Shown: in pieces, positions 42,899-51,573 of the stretch
Position numbering within the stretch: position 1 is the first letter of the stretch
Layout: each line of letters begins with the position of its first letter
DNA from: a bacterium
GTDB taxonomy: Bacteria > Vulcanimicrobiota > Xenobia > Xenobiales > JADMJV01
Direction of reading: 5' to 3'
NCBI GenBank assembly: GCA_018266105.1
Contig: JAFEBA010000119.1
Location: 1 to 61,690 of the forward strand
Length of the DNA stretch: 61,690 nt
Translations under genes and position numbers: made by a program
The notes under the pieces: model-generated
The model's input: the letters and a program-made list of their open reading frames with translations, nothing else
Databases searched by the model: none
Told to the model about the DNA's origin: nothing

Positions 42899-42916
42899 TC
42901 AACTGTTTATAGTTGA
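42899..42916. promoter_or_regulatory. Palindromic operator candidate before the HTH gene
   Basis: A perfect inverted repeat TCAACT-GTTTAT-AGTTGA ends 6 bp before the ATG of the winged-helix gene, inside the tight operon. A dimeric regulator bound here would block an internal promoter or translation start. Autoregulation is inferred. Confidence 0.45.
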
Positions 42917-42922
42917 CACATA

Positions 42923-43492
42923 ATGGACATCGAACAGTGGACCAAAAACGTGTCGGATCTTTGGACCACAGAGACGGCCCAAATCCGAATGCGCGTGGAG
43001 CAGCTGAGCTTTCGACTGGTCAGCTTCCTTCAGACAGCTGATAATGAGCAAGCCTTGGGTGTCCTCTGTGCCGAGCTTGACCGAATCCTGCAGCAGAAAC
43101 GAGCCTTGACCGAGAGCTTTCATGACGGGCTTGCCAAAGGCGCGACTACCTCGTTCCTTTGCCTGGTCAGCAGCTTTGCCGATGTCGCCAACCATCGAAC
43201 TCGGGTAGCCCGCACCCTGAACGAAGAAATCTTGGAAGAGTTGCAGTCTGGTCCTCAACGCTCCGGCGAACTGGCCGACAAGCTCAATCGAGACCGGTCC
43301 CAGGTGAGTCGGGCTTTGAAAGCTCTGGTGCTGGCCGGTCATGTCCTTCAGCCTCCTGGTCGGGTCGGCTCGGACGGCCGCGGTAGACTTTATGCGTTAG
43401 CTCAGCGACCACAACCCAAAGCCGCGCAACCAAACGTTCGCACAGGAGCCGAGCAAAGCGCCGACAGCAGAGAGCTTGTCTTCAGTTCGTGA
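42923..43492 (+). CDS. Winged-helix (MarR/ArsR-like) regulator
   Basis: A 189-residue protein. The N-terminal about 95 residues are helical. A winged helix follows at about 100-150: ILEELQSGPQRSGELADKLN, then RDRSQVSRALKALVLAGHVL, with a Gly-rich wing and an RLYAL strand. A polar tail ends the protein. The stop overlaps the GTG start of the next gene (GTGA). With the palindrome just upstream it is probably the local regulator of the embedded cassette. Confidence 0.75.
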   Translation: MDIEQWTKNVSDLWTTETAQIRMRVEQLSFRLVSFLQTADNEQALGVLCAELDRILQQKRALTESFHDGLAKGATTSFLCLVSSFADVANHRTRVARTLNEEILEELQSGPQRSGELADKLNRDRSQVSRALKALVLAGHVLQPPGRVGSDGRGRLYALAQRPQPKAAQPNVRTGAEQSADSRELVFSS

Positions 43493-44148
43493 AGAAACCC
43501 GTTGCCTTAAGGACCGTCCCGCTGGTTCTTGCGACTTTGGGAATCCGCTTCCCCGACGAAGAGCGAGAGCTCGACAAATTTATCGAGCTCTTGAGCCAGT
43601 CTTCTTCGGGAGCACGCAATCTCAAAGTCACGGTCTCGGTGGGGCGAGATTTTCTATTTATACGCGCCCAGAACCATAGTTTCGAAGTCGTAGAGACGAT
43701 GGCGAAGGCCTTTGGCACGATTCTAAGATTGGCGGCGGAATCCCTGAACTTGAAGGAGCTGCATCGTGTCGGCGCTCGCTATGTGAACGAATTCCAGCAT
43801 CCCGATAACCAGTCGAGCCTTGAGGCCTGGCAGGGGCTGCTCAACAAAAGGCTGGTAGAGTTACCTGGACCACCCGAGTTCGCTCACCCGCAAGAATACG
43901 TGCAGGCCTTAATGGCCGAATATCCAGACTCGACCATGGACATGCGTTTTGGCAAGCTCGATGAGAACCCAGAGAAATTTTTCCTGGACACCGACATCTT
44001 CAGCCTCAAGCCTCGCCCGGCCGAACCGGACCAGATCACCCGGCTGCTCGAGGGTTACCAGACCAGGCTATACCAGCTGTTCCGCTGGAGCGTGACGGAC
44101 AAATTCTTCCGCCTCCTTCGGGGCGGCCACAATGCCTTGCAGGAGTAG
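43489..44148 (+). CDS. TIGR04255-like family protein
   Basis: A 219-residue protein starting at GTG, overlapping the regulator by 4 bp. It contains the HRVGARYVNEF motif and general alpha/beta layout that I associate with the sporadically distributed TIGR04255 family, whose function is unknown. No catalytic residues are evident. It lies between the regulator and hsdM and belongs to the genes embedded in the type I locus. Family membership is from motif memory and should be treated as moderate. Confidence 0.6.
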   Translation: MKKPVALRTVPLVLATLGIRFPDEERELDKFIELLSQSSSGARNLKVTVSVGRDFLFIRAQNHSFEVVETMAKAFGTILRLAAESLNLKELHRVGARYVNEFQHPDNQSSLEAWQGLLNKRLVELPGPPEFAHPQEYVQALMAEYPDSTMDMRFGKLDENPEKFFLDTDIFSLKPRPAEPDQITRLLEGYQTRLYQLFRWSVTDKFFRLLRGGHNALQE

Positions 44149-44172
44149 GCCTCGCAAAGCGAAGACCGCCCT

Positions 44173-45579
44173 ATGTCACTCGTCGCCCCAACCCAAGACA
44201 TCGTCGCCAAACTCTGGAACCTCTGTCACGTCCTGCGCGACGACGGCATCACCTACCACGAATACGTCACCGAACTCACCTACCTGCTCTTCCTCAAAAT
44301 GGCCCAGGAGACCAAAAAAGAAGAACAGCTGCCGCCCCATTACCGCTGGGCCGACCTCGCCTCCAAAGACGGCATCGAGCAGCTCGAGTTCTACCGTGGC
44401 ATGCTGCTCCACCTCGGCACCGACTCCGAGTCCCCCCGCGTGCGCGCCATCTTCGCCAACGCCAACAGCGCCCTGCGCGCCCCCAAGAACCTCAAAACCC
44501 TCACCGACAGCATCAACAGCCTGGACTGGTACAGCGCCCGCAGCGAAGGCCTCGGCGACCTCTACGAAGGCCTGCTGGAGAAGAACGCCAACGAAACCAA
44601 ATCCGGCGCCGGCCAATACTTCACCCCCCGCCCCCTCATCGACACCATCGTCCACCTCATGGACCCCCAACCCGGCGAAGTCATCCAGGACCCCGCCTCC
44701 GGCACCGGCGGATTTCTGATTGCCGCCAACCGCCACATCCGCGAAAAAACCGACGACCTCTTCGAACTCAAAGAAGACCAACAATACTTCCAGCGCCACC
44801 GCGCCATCTACGGCATGGAACTCGTCCCCGACGTCCAACGCCTCGCCCTCATGAACCTCATGCTCCACGACCTCGATTCCGACATCACCCTCGGAGACGC
44901 CCTCAGCCCCGACGGCGCCGCCCTCCCCAAAGCCGACCTTATCCTCACCAACCCACCCTTCGGCTCCAAAAAAGGCGGCGGCCTCCCCACCCGCGACGAC
45001 TTTACCTACCCCACCTCCAACAAACAGCTCGCCTTCTTACAGCACATCTACCGAGGACTCAAACCCGGCGGCCGCGCCGCCGTCGTCCTCCCCGACAACG
45101 TCCTCTTCGAAGGCAACGTCGGCGCCAAAATCCGCGCCGATCTAATGGAGAAATGCAACCTGCACACCATCCTGAGACTCCCCACCGGCATCTTCTACGC
45201 CCAAGGCGTGAAGACCAACGTCCTCTTCTTTGTGCAGGGGACGCCCACCACCACCACCTGGATCTACGACCTCAGGACCAACGTGCCCCAGTTCGGCAAA
45301 AGAACGCCCCTCACCAGAGGGCACTTTGCCGACTTCGAGGCGGCCTACGGGGCGCGCGTCGACCAGGGAGAAACCGGCCGCATGCGCTGCTATAACCGCG
45401 ACCAGATTCGGGAGCGCGGCGAGAATTTGGATATCACCTGGCTAAGAGATGAAAACGCCGACCACGCTGAGGACCTGGGCGAGCCAGCCGAGATCGCGGC
45501 TGAGATTATGACGCATCTGCGGACGGCGATGGAAGAAATGGAGGCGCTGATGGAAGCCTTAGAAAGCGAGCAGGACTAG
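44173..45579 (+). CDS. hsdM: Type I restriction-modification methyltransferase, HsdM
   Basis: A 468-residue adenine-N6 methyltransferase. The N-terminal helical HsdM_N domain (LWNLCHVLRDDGITYHEYV) is followed by GAGQYFTPRPLI, SAM motif I DPASGTGGF (about 173) and catalytic motif IV TNPPFG (about 260). With HsdS it methylates the target, and with HsdR it forms the restriction complex. Codon use is strongly C-ending, like hsdR and unlike the flanking genes downstream. hsdS begins 4 bp after the stop. Confidence 0.95.
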   Translation: MSLVAPTQDIVAKLWNLCHVLRDDGITYHEYVTELTYLLFLKMAQETKKEEQLPPHYRWADLASKDGIEQLEFYRGMLLHLGTDSESPRVRAIFANANSALRAPKNLKTLTDSINSLDWYSARSEGLGDLYEGLLEKNANETKSGAGQYFTPRPLIDTIVHLMDPQPGEVIQDPASGTGGFLIAANRHIREKTDDLFELKEDQQYFQRHRAIYGMELVPDVQRLALMNLMLHDLDSDITLGDALSPDGAALPKADLILTNPPFGSKKGGGLPTRDDFTYPTSNKQLAFLQHIYRGLKPGGRAAVVLPDNVLFEGNVGAKIRADLMEKCNLHTILRLPTGIFYAQGVKTNVLFFVQGTPTTTTWIYDLRTNVPQFGKRTPLTRGHFADFEAAYGARVDQGETGRMRCYNRDQIRERGENLDITWLRDENADHAEDLGEPAEIAAEIMTHLRTAMEEMEALMEALESEQD

Positions 45580-45582
45580 GAG

Positions 45583-46983
45583 GTGCGCCCGAATCGAGCC
45601 GTTGGGTGGGAAGAGACAACCTTCTCTAGCCTGGGCACAATCCAAAGCGGATATGCCTTCAAAAGTGGCGATTACTGTGAGGCGGGTATCCCTTTGGTTC
45701 GAATCTCGAACCTATCATCGAGCGGCGAAGTTAGCCTAGAAGACGGCACCGCCTTTCTGCCACCACATTTCGCGGAACAATACCGCGACTTCAAAGTGAA
45801 TAAGGGAGACCTCCTTATTGCCCTCTCGGGGGCAACCACTGGTAAAGTAGCGACCTACAATCTCGACGACCTCGCTCTACTAAACCAGCGAGTAGGTCGC
45901 CTTCGTCCGAAGGACGAAAGGTATCGGCCATTTGCCTCAATGCTTCTGCGGAATTTGTCTGAAAAGGTACTCCAATCGGCCCGAGGCGGGGCCCAACCCA
46001 ACATTAGCCCGTCGGATATAGCAAAGTTCCCAATTCTAATGCCCTCCGTCAAGGAACAGCACCGCATCGTCGCCCGCATCGAAGAACTCACCGCCCGCAG
46101 CAAAACCGCCAAACAAGCCCTCCAAGCCATCCCCCCCCTCCTGGAAAAATTCCGCCAATCCGTCCTGGCCGCCGCCTTCCGCGGCGACCTGACCGCAAAC
46201 TGGCGGCAACACCATCCGCACATCGAGCCAGCCAGCGAGATTTTACGAAGAATTAGGACACAGCAATCCGCCGAGCCCCGCAAGCGGAAGAAGAGTGAAG
46301 TAGAGAATCGTAGCTCGTGGGCCAGTCAACCTCCATTGCCTAACGGTTGGTGCTGGGCAACTCTGGAGGAATGCGCTGAAAAAGCAGCCAATTCCATTTG
46401 CGCCGGTCCATTTGGAACTATCTTCAAGGCTCACGATTTCAGGCCTGAGGGGGTTCCGATCATTTTCCTCCGCCACGTAATGCCATTTAACTATAGGCCG
46501 GAACACAAACCAGGCTTCATGGATACCGGCCGTTGGAAAGAGCTATTTCAGCCATATTCTGTATTTGGCGGCGAACTTCTTGTCACTAAGCTGGGGGACC
46601 CTCCGGGGGCTTGTGCAGAATATCCCATTGGCCTCGGCCCGGCGATGGTTACTCCGGACGTTATCAAAATTTCCGTTCATCCCGAACTAAGTGCAAGTTA
46701 CCTCCTAGGATATTTGAACTCAGCGGGAGCAAGGAAATACGCCACAGAGGAATCCTATGGTGCGACTCGAGCGCGAATCAACCTTGCTCTTTTTAGAGAC
46801 CAACCTGTGCCCGTGGCACCTTTAGCGGAGCAACTAGTTATCTGCCAACTAGTCCAACAGGCTGTCGAGTTCATACGCGAAAAACAGGCGTTAATTGAAA
46901 AGCTTGACGAAGATTGCAAAAACCTGGACCAATCGATCCTCTCAAAAGCTTTCCGCGGCGAACTCGTCGCGAACGGTGGCTAG
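45583..46983 (+). CDS. hsdS: Type I specificity subunit, HsdS
   Basis: A 466-residue protein with two target-recognition domains. TRD1 covers about 1-150 (GYAFKSGDYCEAGIPLVRIS). The central conserved coil is RIEELTARSKTAKQALQAIP followed by AAFRGDLT. TRD2 covers about 245-430, and the C-terminal coil ends LSKAFRGELVANGG. Both TRDs are AT-richer with different codon use from the GC-rich central coil, as expected for TRD exchange. The start is GTG, very close to AGGAG; no better in-frame codon is seen nearby. Confidence 0.92.
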   Translation: MRPNRAVGWEETTFSSLGTIQSGYAFKSGDYCEAGIPLVRISNLSSSGEVSLEDGTAFLPPHFAEQYRDFKVNKGDLLIALSGATTGKVATYNLDDLALLNQRVGRLRPKDERYRPFASMLLRNLSEKVLQSARGGAQPNISPSDIAKFPILMPSVKEQHRIVARIEELTARSKTAKQALQAIPPLLEKFRQSVLAAAFRGDLTANWRQHHPHIEPASEILRRIRTQQSAEPRKRKKSEVENRSSWASQPPLPNGWCWATLEECAEKAANSICAGPFGTIFKAHDFRPEGVPIIFLRHVMPFNYRPEHKPGFMDTGRWKELFQPYSVFGGELLVTKLGDPPGACAEYPIGLGPAMVTPDVIKISVHPELSASYLLGYLNSAGARKYATEESYGATRARINLALFRDQPVPVAPLAEQLVICQLVQQAVEFIREKQALIEKLDEDCKNLDQSILSKAFRGELVANGG

Positions 46984-47463
46984 TTGGTGACCCACTATCT
47001 CATCATGGTCTCCGACCTCCCCGCCCTGGAAGGCAAAGCGCTACCTGCTCGCGGCGTCTTCGACCTGATGCAGCAACACAGTTGCTGGGAATTCCCCGAA
47101 AGAAGCCAGCAGGCCAAACTCCGAGAAAGCGACCGGCTCTTCTTCTACCTCGGCAGCAAAGTCAAGCACATCGTAGCCGAGGCCACCGTGGCCGGTTCTG
47201 CTGTCCCCATCACCAAAGACAGCCCCACAACGTTCGACCGCAATCTCTTCCCCTACTTCGTCTGGCGCCGCCCCCTCCGCGACTTCAAGCTCTATGGAGG
47301 CAACGGAGCCAACTTGGAGATGATAATGAACCTAAGCTTCGCCAGCAAATCCACCGTAACCCGATCCTACATCGGCCTCCTCCTCCGCGTCGGTATGCGA
47401 ACCCTGACTGAAGAAGACGCGATTTTGATTCGTGAGCACGCTGCCGCCACGTTGACTGGCTAG
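46984..47463 (+). CDS. EVE/PUA-like domain protein (possible modified-base reader)
   Basis: A 159-residue protein beginning directly after the hsdS stop, with TTG 46984 or GTG 46987 as start. The HYLIMVSDLPAL opening, CWEFPERSQQAKLRESDRLF and YLGSKVKHIVAEATVAG resemble the EVE fold, a PUA-like barrel that binds modified bases and is often fused or linked to restriction nucleases. Its stop abuts the ATG of the 1366-residue protein. The fold call is by motif pattern; the ligand is unknown. Confidence 0.5.
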   Translation: MVTHYLIMVSDLPALEGKALPARGVFDLMQQHSCWEFPERSQQAKLRESDRLFFYLGSKVKHIVAEATVAGSAVPITKDSPTTFDRNLFPYFVWRRPLRDFKLYGGNGANLEMIMNLSFASKSTVTRSYIGLLLRVGMRTLTEEDAILIREHAAATLTG

Positions 47464-50400
47464 ATGCCCATTAACACCACTCACCAGAACATCAACCTGG
47501 GGCTGGGCGGCGGCTTTGATTACGAATTCCTCCTGGGAGCCGAAATCGCGTTCGTCTCCCTCCTGCCAGAGTTCAAGACGGACTGGTCGTGCGACGAAGA
47601 AGAGGTCCCCATCTTTTCGCATATCCGCAAGTGGACCGGGCCCATCGTTGAGCTGACCGGCGACCAACCCTCGGGGAAAGGAAAGCCCCCCATTGGCGAG
47701 GACGTAAATCTGCTGGGCGCTGACGGCTCCAGGCTACATATTCAGATCAAGTCCGGTCCAGTTTCAATGGATGACCTGAAGAAAGTGATCAGGCGCTTCC
47801 TCAAGGTCTATGAATTCTACAGTCGAAAATCTCAATTTCTCTTAGTAAATGGCGGCCTGCCCAAAGGATTTGCTGGCTGTCAAACGCTGGCGGACCTGCC
47901 GCAGGGGTCCCCTTCTGCGAAAACGCTGGCGACACTGGCCGCAGCAAAACTCACAGACGACATATCAGTACGGAGCTTTCTGGGGCGTGTTCATCTGACG
48001 AGAGCACCTCTGTACGAAAGGATATCAGCTTCACTACACGGGCTGGTGGCACGCCTTTCGAAGCTGAACCGATCGAAGCCGCCGGAACGCAAACATATCA
48101 GCCTGCTGGTGGACGCCTATCGCACCAGGTTTTCCAAATGGGCGATGCGGAGAGACAATCCGCTAACTGCTGAGCGCGTTAAGAACTTTCTCGAAAGCCC
48201 TCCCAATTTTCGGGAACTTGCGGAAAAATACTCACTGAATATCGATTTTGTAGACACAGACCTGCTGGCCAAGCTTGAAGAAATATTGGGCTGGGGCCTG
48301 CAGGACCTGGGGATGGAAAATATTTTTCTGCTACTCTCAGCAGTCTCGAATAAGCCGCCCGAGCTGTTGAGCGGACTACAATCAACCAAGATCGAGCAAC
48401 TGCGTCTCGCCAGTTCAGCTTCGAGTTGGGATGAACGTGGTTTGGGTAGTTCAGGCATGGAACCAAGTTTTATCGTTATCCTCCGTTTGGTCAGGCTTGC
48501 ATCTGTCCTGAGTGGTCAGCTTGTCACTCCCGAAATCCAGCAGATGGCATTCGAAGGTCATGAACTGGCGCGCCTACTCTGTCTGTTCAGCCGTGGGAAC
48601 GAAGTGACTCTTGTTGACTCGCATCTGACCGCAGAAATCTCCGACCTTGGCCGAATCAACCAACTCTACAAAAAGCCCTGCCGGGATCTTCTCACTAGAC
48701 TTTGCGAGCAAATTCCGTCGATCCACGCAGTTTCCATTGAGCAGACTCTTGTGTTCTCGGACCCGATTCCTGACTGGATGGAGCAAGACCCGTCCCCACT
48801 CACATCGGAGTCTCCGGCCAGAGATGGCGATCAACTCCCAAGCGGCAAACGAAAAGGCCTGGAGCGGCTTATAGCTGCCGGTCTTTCCGAAATGAGATCG
48901 CTGGCAGAGGTTGATGGAACAGAGTCGAAAATGATGGCCCTGCAGGCGCTTGAGTCTTTGGCCCAACAATGTCGCAACGAACGTCTGGACCTTCTGTTAG
49001 TCTCGATCAATGAAGTCCGGGGTTCAATCCTCGAGAAACTCCACAAGCGAGCTGAGGCTGTACAGCTGCTGCTGGAATCGGTAGAGGTGATTCTTATGAG
49101 CGGGCGTTCACACTCATCGATTCCCGGGGACCTCCGTAAGATCGGACGCTTGGCCCACTTCTTGTCAGCCGAAGACCAACTTCGCTACGATATTCTTCGT
49201 GCACGAAATGCTGCAATTCGCAGCGATTTTGGGACGCTCCAATCGGTGTGCAGGGAGCGCGACCCTCAGATCTCAATCCCTTGGAGCTTTCCACAAGACC
49301 AAGGTTCTTTCAGGGTGCGCATCGCCGAAGTGAGAGCGATCTTCATGCACGGCACCATAGACGAAGCTGTGGTGGCCACCGAACAGATGCTGACCCGGAT
49401 AGCGAATGCACCCGCTGAAGTCCTAATAGAAGTGCATTTGCTAGCCCTGCAAATAGCCAGAGCGGCCGAACTGAAGGGCGTGGCGAGAAAGTTCCAGGCC
49501 GCATTCATGCGAGCCAGCGAAGCTATCCACCAAGACAACTTGAAGCCTAAGCTCCAGAATTCCCTCGTCCAGGCACGAGCCCTGTATGCACATCTCCAAT
49601 TCTTATTTGCTGACGACGGGGAAGAACTAAACGATGCCTTTCAAGACTGGCTCCGTCTCGATGAATCCATTGAGGATGACGAAATTTGGGCGACCTACCT
49701 CTTCGACAGACTCCATATCGGCACGCAACGAGGACTGATTGAGTGGAAGCAGGATGCAAAGCGTCTGGCAGCGGCATCGATAAAACGCAAGAATCAACGT
49801 GTCGCCTGGGAGCAACTGCAGACTGCTGGTGCCTATCTTGCTGCCGGGAATCATCGATCCGCTTTGGAGTCCGTCTATCTAGCGTTAGATGCCGCGCTTC
49901 ATGAGAATTGCTGGTCATCCTGGACCGAGGCGAGACGCATGTTGGCCATTCTCTGGTTAGCGGACGATTTGAATATTCAAGCCGCCAACGCATACATCAA
50001 TGATGGGACTTTGAATTCTGAGAAGTCGTTTTTGAAGGAATTGAGCCAGAAGCTAACCGAGGGCGAGGCGTCGGAGATCGTAGACCTGGTGATAGTCCCC
50101 GTGCTGTCGGATACCCGGCGTACAAGGGGCTGGGAATTGCTGGTCAGTTTGGCAGACAAGATCGACGTCAGAAGCCGAGTGAAGATCCTTGAGTTCGCGG
50201 AGCGCGAGGTTGCCTTATCTGCTGATACAAAGGTGCAAACATCTGCCCGGAGGCAACTTGCGAAACTAGTGGGCGCCTTTTTTAAATGCCCTTCAAACGA
50301 AGAGGCTCCCAGAGAGCTGTCAATTCTCTTGGGGTTCGTAAAGTCCGAGCCTCTCGAAATCGGGCGTGAAGCGCTGCAATCGATTCGCCGGGCCTTCTGG

Positions 50401-51564
50401 TCTGCGACCGGTCCAACCCTGGCCCTCCACCAACTCGAAGCATTACTAGGCGAGCTTGACCGCATACTAAGCGAGAATAGCGGACTCGAAAATGAAAAGC
50501 GCTGTGCCGTTGACATCGCAAGCTCCCTGCTGCAGAACAACCCTAAAGTCCAAAATCTAGTCGAAAAGGCCCTTGCCTTTATCAAGAAATACGGTCGTCT
50601 GCGAGATTCAGAAAGCGCTCTGACATTCACGACCCCCTCAGTAGCAGAGGAAGCCGTCTCGAAGGCCCTGGCTGCAACCCTCACTATTTTAGAGCGACGA
50701 ATTGAAAGGCTTCCAGACGGCTCAGTACGAACGTCCCTGTTTGGGGATAATATCAACGAAATTAGACCCTTCCTCCCGCATTGCTCCCCGGAACAAATTT
50801 CTAAGCTCTACGAAGTGATGCTCGAAACGGCGTCCGATTCGGAAGCAGATGCCCATCTTCGTGGCCAAGTCTTCGAGTTTCTAAAAAATCCCCATTTTCA
50901 AGGCCTGCCCACCGCGCAACTCACCAAAAGTATCGAACTGCTCTATCAGCGCCTCGAAGGCCGCCAATCCGAGAACATGTTTGATCGAAACCACCGCCAC
51001 GCCAACAACTCTATCTATTCGGGTCTCCAGGTTAGCGCAGACCTCCCGCTGCGGATTCAACGCGACGCTTTGATTGCGCTCGCTGCCTTTCAAAAGAACC
51101 CCTCAGTCCGCGATATCGAAAGGTATGCCGAACTACTAGCACAACTGGCGTTCTCCGCCGTCGTCTCGACCAGAGTCAGCGTCGGAACATCCATCAAGGT
51201 TTACTTCGAATGCTGCGACATCAGCGACCCGCTGCTCTCGCCAATTTTAGTGCGACTCATTTCCGACAGCGACGATGAGGTAGCATCATCCGGCATCATC
51301 GCTGCCGCTGAGGAACTTGAAGCGACAGGAAACCTGGAGCCGCTCGCTTTCCGACTGCTAGACGCCGTCTATCGCTCCAAGCCAGAACTGCAACGTCGAA
51401 TAGCTTTGGCAATTTTCTGCCGCCCCACCGTCACCTCCAATTACCGCGGCCCCCACCGCGCAGAGATCCTCCGCTGGCACCGAGCCCTATCAGAAGACAG
51501 AAACCCCATTGTTCGCAAGTATGCCGACACCGCATTTTGGAAAGTTCAATCAGGGAGACAATGA
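47464..51564 (+). CDS. Giant protein with N-terminal DUF4297/Cap4-like nuclease
   Basis: A 1366-residue protein. Residues 15-130 resemble the DUF4297/Cap4 restriction-like nuclease: GGFDYEFLLGAEIAF, then E79-D80 and the Q94-I-K96 strand in LHIQIKSG, followed by FLLVNGGLP. The remaining about 1200 residues are helical, with HEAT/TPR-like repeats, and no clear NTPase motif is seen. It would act as a DNA nuclease with a large sensing or scaffolding solenoid. The ATG lies immediately after the stop of the EVE-like gene and the Mrr-like gene follows 9 bp after its own stop. Codon use is less C-biased than hsdR/hsdM, suggesting a separate origin. Confidence 0.65.
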   Translation: MPINTTHQNINLGLGGGFDYEFLLGAEIAFVSLLPEFKTDWSCDEEEVPIFSHIRKWTGPIVELTGDQPSGKGKPPIGEDVNLLGADGSRLHIQIKSGPVSMDDLKKVIRRFLKVYEFYSRKSQFLLVNGGLPKGFAGCQTLADLPQGSPSAKTLATLAAAKLTDDISVRSFLGRVHLTRAPLYERISASLHGLVARLSKLNRSKPPERKHISLLVDAYRTRFSKWAMRRDNPLTAERVKNFLESPPNFRELAEKYSLNIDFVDTDLLAKLEEILGWGLQDLGMENIFLLLSAVSNKPPELLSGLQSTKIEQLRLASSASSWDERGLGSSGMEPSFIVILRLVRLASVLSGQLVTPEIQQMAFEGHELARLLCLFSRGNEVTLVDSHLTAEISDLGRINQLYKKPCRDLLTRLCEQIPSIHAVSIEQTLVFSDPIPDWMEQDPSPLTSESPARDGDQLPSGKRKGLERLIAAGLSEMRSLAEVDGTESKMMALQALESLAQQCRNERLDLLLVSINEVRGSILEKLHKRAEAVQLLLESVEVILMSGRSHSSIPGDLRKIGRLAHFLSAEDQLRYDILRARNAAIRSDFGTLQSVCRERDPQISIPWSFPQDQGSFRVRIAEVRAIFMHGTIDEAVVATEQMLTRIANAPAEVLIEVHLLALQIARAAELKGVARKFQAAFMRASEAIHQDNLKPKLQNSLVQARALYAHLQFLFADDGEELNDAFQDWLRLDESIEDDEIWATYLFDRLHIGTQRGLIEWKQDAKRLAAASIKRKNQRVAWEQLQTAGAYLAAGNHRSALESVYLALDAALHENCWSSWTEARRMLAILWLADDLNIQAANAYINDGTLNSEKSFLKELSQKLTEGEASEIVDLVIVPVLSDTRRTRGWELLVSLADKIDVRSRVKILEFAEREVALSADTKVQTSARRQLAKLVGAFFKCPSNEEAPRELSILLGFVKSEPLEIGREALQSIRRAFWSATGPTLALHQLEALLGELDRILSENSGLENEKRCAVDIASSLLQNNPKVQNLVEKALAFIKKYGRLRDSESALTFTTPSVAEEAVSKALAATLTILERRIERLPDGSVRTSLFGDNINEIRPFLPHCSPEQISKLYEVMLETASDSEADAHLRGQVFEFLKNPHFQGLPTAQLTKSIELLYQRLEGRQSENMFDRNHRHANNSIYSGLQVSADLPLRIQRDALIALAAFQKNPSVRDIERYAELLAQLAFSAVVSTRVSVGTSIKVYFECCDISDPLLSPILVRLISDSDDEVASSGIIAAAEELEATGNLEPLAFRLLDAVYRSKPELQRRIALAIFCRPTVTSNYRGPHRAEILRWHRALSEDRNPIVRKYADTAFWKVQSGRQ

Positions 51565-51573
51565 ACAACTAAA

